Part shown: positions 58,355 to 64,000 of the stretch, piece by piece | Layout of the letters: each line of letters begins with the position of its first letter | Position numbering within the stretch: the stretch's first letter is position 1 | Assembly (NCBI RefSeq): GCF_022965805.1 | Contig: NW_027331236.1 | Span: 315,321 to 379,320, forward strand | DNA from: Primulina eburnea | Taxonomy: Eukaryota > Streptophyta > Magnoliopsida > Lamiales > Gesneriaceae | Direction: 5' to 3' | Length of the DNA: 64,000 nt | Translations under genes and position numbers: made by a program | The notes under the pieces: generated by a model | Databases searched by the model: none | Told to the model about the DNA's origin: nothing | Seen by the model: the letters and a program-made list of their open reading frames with translations, nothing else

Positions 58355-60937
58355 TCACGATCCATGAACAAGGACTTCAAAGGCATCATTTCCATTGTCA
58401 TGTTGTTGCTCTTGAATTCGCTTCGCTGAATCTACTAATGTTACCGGACAATGCCATAACTCGATGAGTTGAAGTGAATCTATTTCGCCTATGCCACAAG
58501 GAATCTCATCAATCCATCGTGCACCTTTGAGACACAAGATTTCAAGGCGTGGGAAGTGTTCTCTTTCCACTTCCCAACTCACCAAATTGTCTAAAGAAGA
58601 ACGAAAGTATTTGAGTAGACAAAATTGGCCTTCCGTCGGCGTCCACTCGGAAACTTGTTCAACATCCATATGCATCATCTCGAGCACTTGAAGATTTGGG
58701 AGAGACCCAATTATGGTCATATTTTCCCAAGGCAACGGAACATTTTCTAGAGTTAAATTTTTAAGACTTATTGGGAAAGAATGGTTCCATATCTTTGAGA
58801 AATTAGGAAATTTGAACACAGAAACTTTTAGTTCTTCCAGGTTTGTTAGATGCAAAAGATTGTCGAGATTCAAATCATCCCATTTAGCACGGGTCACATG
58901 AAATTCAACTATCAATTTCTTTAGATTCACAAGCATTTTGATGGCCTCTTCAGTAAATCTGAAATTGATCACTGTCTCAAGTGTTTGAAGATCACTTTCG
59001 TGAATGATTCCGGTGTTAGAGGGACGCGATAAAACGAAAGAGGTGTTCATGATCAGATGCCTTAGCTTTGGCATTTCCAAGATTTCATAAGGTACTTGCA
59101 ATGCTCGTAAGTCGGTATTATGAGCAATTATAGTCTCGAGATTGGGAAGTTTGGATATTGAGGCAGCATCGGGGCGTGATGCATAGTTGAAGGAAAACGA
59201 AATGTACCTTAAATTGACCAATGTTGAGATTTCCTCTGCCAACTTCGGCCAAGTTACTTGGGGTATATGCAAAACACTGATTCGCCTACAACATAGAGAT
59301 AATATTGGTCCCCAATACATATCGCGGAAGAGTAGAACTGTACGTACACTTGAATCAAGTATTCGCCATTCCTGGCGATTCTGCGTGCAATGAATGTTAA
59401 GGCGACGATTTGGATCCTCTATGGTTTCTATTTGGTCATTCCTTATAGATGAGACATGATGTAGAAACGCCTCTTCCTCAGCTTTTGCTATACAAATTTC
59501 CCTCAACAGATCATGGATTCCAATAGTTTGGATTTTTCCATCCGTCCCTTTTTCGATCACTAAGATAAGGCTTCTTCTAACAAGATCCTCCAAGAACCGT
59601 TCTCCCACGTCTTCCAAGCATTTAGACTGATCGCTTGGTTTAAGAAATCCCTCTGCAACCCACAACTTGATTAGCTTAGAAGCTTGAATCTCAGAATCTT
59701 CTGAAAAAGCTGAAATATAGAGGAAACATGGCTTCAGTCTAAGAGGTAACCTATCATAACTCAGGCATAGTATGTTGGAGCAATGTAGCGCGATGCTTGG
59801 TTCTGTTGAACTTATGTTTTCCGAAACATTTTCCCACCATTCTTGCATTGTGATTTCCTTAGAAAGAAGTAATCCTGCGACCACCACAATTGTGAGAGGA
59901 AGTCCCCTACAATTTCTTGCAGTCTTCTTTCCGATTTCTACCAATTGGAGAGGACAAGATTCTTGTCCGAAAATCATTTCCCGGAGTAGTTTCCAACTTT
60001 GATCTTCGTTCAAAAGTTTCATCTGGTGAAACGGTGCATTTGAAGATCCTGCATGAACGGCAACATCTGATAGCCTAGTAGTTAACAAAATCCGACTTTT
60101 TATACCATCTTCTGGAAATAGCATCTTCACATCATCCCAAGCCTTGTTACTCCATACATCATCGATCACAACGAGATACCGCCTACCTTTGAGATTTTGG
60201 TACACAAGTGTTGCCAATTGAGCGTCGCTCGGACCAGGTTGTCCGAGAACAGGTTTTTTCAAGTCGCGAAGAAGCCCCGAAAGAATCTGTCTCCTTTGAT
60301 ACTGTTGAGACACTGTAATCCATGCGCAGATGTCAAACTGATGGGCGCGGAGTGAATCCTCGTAAGCTTTTCTAGCTAGTGTGGTCTTCCCGATTCCTCC
60401 CATCCCAACAATCGGGATAACTTGGAGCACAGCTGAATCTTCGTATAACCGTTCTTTGATTGTGTTCAAGTCATCTTCGAATCCTACAACCCTGCTTTTG
60501 GCAGTGGATAATTGGCCGGCTTGAGATGAATAAGTAATGGGTCGGAGCCGGAGATCTTCGGCTGGGTTGTTCTTCATCTTCGCTGCCTCTTCCCAGATGA
60601 AACTAATCCTTTCAAACGCGATGTTTAAGTCTCTGTCTAAGCTCATCTTGTGCCAATGAATCGAACTCGAATCATCGCCTGTTGACACCAAACATAGGTA
60701 AGAATCCATGAAATCTTGCGCGTGATATGCGGCATTTCTGATTCCATCTCTCGCAAGATCAGGTGTCCCACCATACTTGTCTGAATAATCTTCGAGAAAA
60801 GCGATGAAAGATTCAACCTTTTCATGGAGAGAAACGATTTTAAATCTGTGAAGAGGATCGACATATTGTTGTCCAAGATTCAAGATCTGTCGAAGCGATC
60901 GAGCCAGGGAAAGAAGTGCAGCATAAGCTGCGGCCAT
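58355..60937 (-). CDS. CC-NB-LRR immune receptor (R1-like), 860 aa, single exon
   Basis: The first ATG is 60937-60935 (MAAAYAALLSLARSL); the open frame upstream has only a TTG. Residues 1 to about 150 are an Rx/R1-type coiled coil with AAYHAQDFMDSY in place of EDVID. The NB-ARC domain holds the P-loop GMGGIGKTT (179-187), kinase-2 LVVIDDVW (255-262), SRILLTTR (281-288), GLPL (345-348) and CFLYISAFSED. The MHD motif reads IHD (474-476). LRRs run from about 530 to the end (LVNLRYISFSF, LPNLETI, LTNLEELKV, LPNLQVLEMMHMDV, FPRLEILCLKGARW). It closely resembles late-blight R1-type proteins of Solanales/Lamiales. It senses pathogen effectors in the cytosol. All key NB residues are present, so it looks functional. 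Confidence 0.95.
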   Translation of the reverse strand: MAAAYAALLSLARSLRQILNLGQQYVDPLHRFKIVSLHEKVESFIAFLEDYSDKYGGTPDLARDGIRNAAYHAQDFMDSYLCLVSTGDDSSSIHWHKMSLDRDLNIAFERISFIWEEAAKMKNNPAEDLRLRPITYSSQAGQLSTAKSRVVGFEDDLNTIKERLYEDSAVLQVIPIVGMGGIGKTTLARKAYEDSLRAHQFDICAWITVSQQYQRRQILSGLLRDLKKPVLGQPGPSDAQLATLVYQNLKGRRYLVVIDDVWSNKAWDDVKMLFPEDGIKSRILLTTRLSDVAVHAGSSNAPFHQMKLLNEDQSWKLLREMIFGQESCPLQLVEIGKKTARNCRGLPLTIVVVAGLLLSKEITMQEWWENVSENISSTEPSIALHCSNILCLSYDRLPLRLKPCFLYISAFSEDSEIQASKLIKLWVAEGFLKPSDQSKCLEDVGERFLEDLVRRSLILVIEKGTDGKIQTIGIHDLLREICIAKAEEEAFLHHVSSIRNDQIETIEDPNRRLNIHCTQNRQEWRILDSSVRTVLLFRDMYWGPILSLCCRRISVLHIPQVTWPKLAEEISTLVNLRYISFSFNYASRPDAASISKLPNLETIIAHNTDLRALQVPYEILEMPKLRHLIMNTSFVLSRPSNTGIIHESDLQTLETVINFRFTEEAIKMLVNLKKLIVEFHVTRAKWDDLNLDNLLHLTNLEELKVSVFKFPNFSKIWNHSFPISLKNLTLENVPLPWENMTIIGSLPNLQVLEMMHMDVEQVSEWTPTEGQFCLLKYFRSSLDNLVSWEVEREHFPRLEILCLKGARWIDEIPCGIGEIDSLQLIELWHCPVTLVDSAKRIQEQQHDNGNDAFEVLVHGS

Positions 60938-61326
60938 GGGAGCAAAGATCAATGGGTTTGATTAACCTTTTTATTAATTTAATTAGTAATCAATGGGAAA
61001 TGATCAATAAATTACCGATAGGTCCAATACTATACTTTAATTTCTGTCAAGAAAAATACCTGTTTATACTCTCTTATTTATATAAAAAAAAAATATTTTT
61101 GGATTATATGACTCCGCATTTTTTCTCAAAATTGATACAAAATATTAAAAATATGATATTAATATATGATATTTGAGTATCAAATATTTTAGATTTCATA
61201 CTCGTATATGTTTTTAAGTACTCAAAATATGTGAGACTAATCTATGATATTTGATTATCAACTATTTCAGATCAGACACCAATATATGATATTTGAGTAT
61301 CCAAACAAGTGTAGCAAGTGTTGATA
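60938..61326. other. Upstream region of the NLR gene
   Basis: AT-rich. It should contain the NLR promoter (minus strand), but I see no firm element. Confidence 0.45.
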
Positions 61327-61335
61327 TGAATATAA

Positions 61336-61492
61336 GAATGAGTCTCATGTGATACCGTCTCACGAATCATAATCTGTGAGATTAGTCAACCCTACTCATA
61401 TTCACAATAAAAAAGTAATACTCTTAGCATAAAAAATAATATTTTTTCATGGATAACGCAAATAAGAAATCCGTCTCACACAAGTTTTTGTC
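61336..61492 (+). mobile_element. GTCTCAC-family MITE, 3' deleted (157 bp)
   Basis: Flanked by tgaatataa (61327-61335) and ttaatataa (61493-61501), 8 of 9 matching. It lacks about 23 bp of the aaatacgacccgtgagaccg module near its 3' end. Confidence 0.85.
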
Positions 61493-61501
61493 TTAATATA
61501 A

Positions 61502-62333
61502 TTGTTTCAATTTTATACTTAGAATCTTATCTATTGAATCGTATGTAAAACAATTGATACTCAAATATTATATTAGTATTATATTTTCAACCATAAAAAG
61601 ATATGTGAGTCTCTAGTATCCTCCATAAATTTTTTCGTGTGACAAAGAATGCAGAAACTTTTTTTACTCACAAAGACAAACTTTCATGTTTGGATTTATG
61701 AATTTAAAAGCAAATTGCTCATATATATTTCTATAATTATATATTAAATCGTAATAAATAAAACATTCAATATATATATATTATACATTTATCATTTCAA
61801 TATATATACGCGTGTGTGTGTGTGTGTGTGTGTGTAATTTAGTAAAACGTTTTTATCCATTCATAAAATGTGATCTATCCATATTATACATTTATCATTT
61901 CATCATATTTTCGAAATATTTCAATTTAAAAATTGATAACTTTCATTTTAATTTTTTTAAAATACTTCTTTCTCTCTTTGTTTTTAGCACGTGATGTTAT
62001 TATTATTATTATTATTAAAAGTGTGAATTTTGGTTACTGTTTTCCAATTGTGAAAAAACGAAACGATCCTTCTACCAAACACACCAAAGGAAATGAATGA
62101 AAAATTAATTTTAGTATATATTTTTCCTCTATTCAAATTCTAATTTCAATTAACTGTATAATTTATTTTATCTATTGCACCTAATATACAATTAAATGTT
62201 CTAACAAATACTAATGAACTAACAATATAATTTACATTGAATGAAATATTTATGTAATATATGGAATAAATCCTACATAATTTATTTTTCTTGATTAATC
62301 TCTCTTTATTATATCTTTAAATTGACAAAAACT
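61502..62333. other. AT-rich DNA with two microsatellites
   Basis: No gene. (GT)12 at 61812-61835 and (TTA)7 at about 61997-62017. Confidence 0.6.
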
Positions 62334-62506
62334 TGTGTCACACGGTCTTACGGGTCGTATTTTGTGAGACAGATCTTTTATTTGGGTCATCCATGAAAAA
62401 GTATTACTTTTTATGCTAAGAGTATAATTTTTTATTATAAATATCGATAGGGTTGACCCGTCTCACAGATAAAGATTCGTGAGACCATCTAACAAAATAC
62501 TTACTC
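62334..62506 (-). mobile_element. GTCTCAC-family MITE (173 bp)
   Basis: Minus-strand copy, flanked by ctttaaatt (62325-62333) and ttttaaatt (62507-62515), 8 of 9 matching. Confidence 0.85.
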
Positions 62507-62604
62507 TTTTAAATTTTCACCTTTTTCATCTTCTGTCTCAATTATTTTCTAACTTTTATTATTTTTGCTATCAAATTGGAGAGATGAGTACTATATAAGT
62601 GATT

Positions 62605-62744
62605 TATTGTAATATATTTTTCCACCAAAGTGACTGATCAAATGCAAAATAGAATGTGCTGCACTTGCTAGGCAATATTTTAGTTATTAATATTGCCTCA
62701 CCCATGATGTACTTAATTTAAAGGATCAACAAGGCCAAAGTTGG
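62605..62744 (+). repeat. Direct repeat flanking the NLR, right copy
   Basis: Partner of 57788-57924, with a few substitutions and small indels. Confidence 0.85.
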
Positions 62745-63141
62745 TGTCGTATTTGGCTAAACTTATTTTGTTTTAAGAGCTTATAATTTGTGATATCTTA
62801 TTTTAAAATAAGTTATTAAAGTGTTTTGATGAACTTATTTTAAATAACTTAAATATGTTAATGTGGTTGGTATTATAAGATCTTTTAATTGTTAAAATAA
62901 CCAAAAATATATAATATTATGAGTTAATGTATGTAGCTATAAATTTATGTATGTGTGTGTATATATATATATATGTGAAAATAATTTTAACATTAAAAAA
63001 ATAAATTTATTATATTTAGAAAATTTGATGTTGTTTGGAAGAAAATATGTAATATTATTTTTAATGTATATAAGTAAAATGTTGATTAAAATATTTTAGT
63101 TAATGATTTTGTCAATAAAATTTTAATACTTTTATTTTAGT

Positions 63142-63302
63142 AGATTTTTTGTGAGATGGTCTCACAGATCTTCGTGAAAAGGGTAAACTCAGCTCATATT
63201 TACAATAAAAAAAATTATGTTAAAAATATTTTTTATGGGTGACCAAATAATAGATATGTCTCACAAAATTGACTCATGAGACTATCTCATAAAAGTTTTT
63301 GT
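63142..63302 (+). mobile_element. Diverged GTCTCAC-family MITE
   Basis: Carries the modules in plus orientation (gagatggtctcacagatctt, tgggtgaccaaataatagat, gagactatctcataaaagtttttgt) with many changes. The target duplication is no longer clear. Confidence 0.65.
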
Positions 63303-63432
63303 ATTTGTTTTTTATAGTATAATAAAAAGATAGAACATAATCTTATTTTAAATTAAAAAAAAAACAAAAAAAAATGATAAAGTGAGAATTTAAGAAGTGA
63401 TGATAAAGTAGAGATTTAACATAATATATAAG

Positions 63433-64000
63433 TGTTGGAACATTTTATGATTCACAATCTTAATTTTGATGTGAACAAAACTTGTTTGATTGTTTTTAAT
63501 AATCTATCTTAGTGCGCATATAGCTGAAACTGAAATAATCAGTTACGAGCCAAAATTGAAGTTGTCGAAGACGCCAACTGAATGCATCAACTGATCAAGA
63601 AAACTGAATTAGTTTAACTGATGTGTCGTAAATGAGTTCAACTGAATGTTCAGTTAATAGGTGGTTCAACAGGAGAACCTCAGAATCCCGGCCAGCCGAA
63701 GGAATGTTCAACTGATGAAGAGTCCAACTGAAGATCAGTTCAACTGAACAAGAATGAAATCAGTTCAACTAATGAGTCAATTGATTTCACCAACCCAACT
63801 GAATATCAGTTCAGAACATCTGTTAGGAGCAATCAGTTGCAGATCAAGACAAGCTGATATAAGTGGAATCCAGCTTTGCGTGAAGGTACAAAACATTTGT
63901 CCAGTCAAAGGACAATAATGAACGTTGCATCGGAGCTTAAAGAAAAAAGTTTTCCAGAAAGAACAAGACAAATTTCAAGGAACAGATTCAAAATGCAATG
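63433..64000 (+). mobile_element. Start of an LTR retrotransposon LTR, cut by the right edge
   Basis: Begins TGTTGGAACATTTTATG and runs to the window end without coding sequence. From 63580 on it is packed with variants of TCAACTGA/TCAGTTGA (for example agttcaactgaa, gatcagttcaactgaac), as in subterminal repeat-rich LTRs of plant copia elements. The family and the right end cannot be determined. Confidence 0.5.

Noticed and set aside
58491..60002. Plus-strand ORFs within the NLR
   Set aside because: Shadows of the single-exon NLR reading frame.

Overview
This is a 64 kb piece of a plant nuclear genome, very probably a Lamiales eudicot. Evidence for this: spliced GT-AG genes of plant-only families (a TPD1-type secreted ligand, a plant DEK protein, an R1-like CC-NLR), a soft-masked-looking AT-rich background, and abundant plant LTR retrotransposons, LINEs and MITEs. 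The 949-codon ORF at the left edge resembles, from memory only, a protein family predicted many times in Dorcoceras (Boea) hygrometrica (Gesneriaceae). I treat Gesneriaceae/Lamiales as likely but unproven.

Layout, left to right. 1-11887: a minus-strand Sirevirus-like Ty1/copia element that runs off the left edge. It has a 1115 bp LTR, a tRNA-Met primer site, broken gag and pol, and a long intact extra ORF in the env-like position between pol and the unseen 3' LTR. A 2.1 kb piece of it is duplicated into the middle of gag. 11888-17091: AT-rich DNA, a degenerate LTR-like tract and a clean foldback MULE. 17092-19226: an apparently intact three-exon TPD1-like gene. 20500-32180: mostly non-coding DNA with MITEs, microsatellites, two small tandem arrays, a BAHD acyltransferase gene fragment and unidentified coding-like debris. 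32201-38224: a full-length L1-type LINE with an 18 bp perfect target-site duplication. 38990-45635: an 11-exon DEK gene, reconstructed in phase (579 aa), with a solo LTR in intron 4. 47210-53276: an internally deleted copia element carrying a nested solo LTR. 53309-56715: a decayed SWI3A-like gene, abutted by that copia element and split by a MITE inside an exon. 57146-57364: a cysteine-rich secreted peptide gene. 58355-60937: a single-exon CC-NLR. The right edge holds more MITEs and the start of another LTR.

Only four loci look like functional host genes (TPD1-like, DEK, cysteine-rich peptide, NLR). They lie on the minus strand and show no sign of acting together. Most of the rest is transposon biology, and many insertion events can be dated relative to one another through target-site duplications, shared nonsense mutations and nesting. 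The best candidate for something under-described is the env-position ORF of the Sirevirus-like element. A second is a roughly 180 bp MITE family with 9 bp target duplications and repeated GTGAGACCGTCTCAC-type modules, present here in about a dozen copies.
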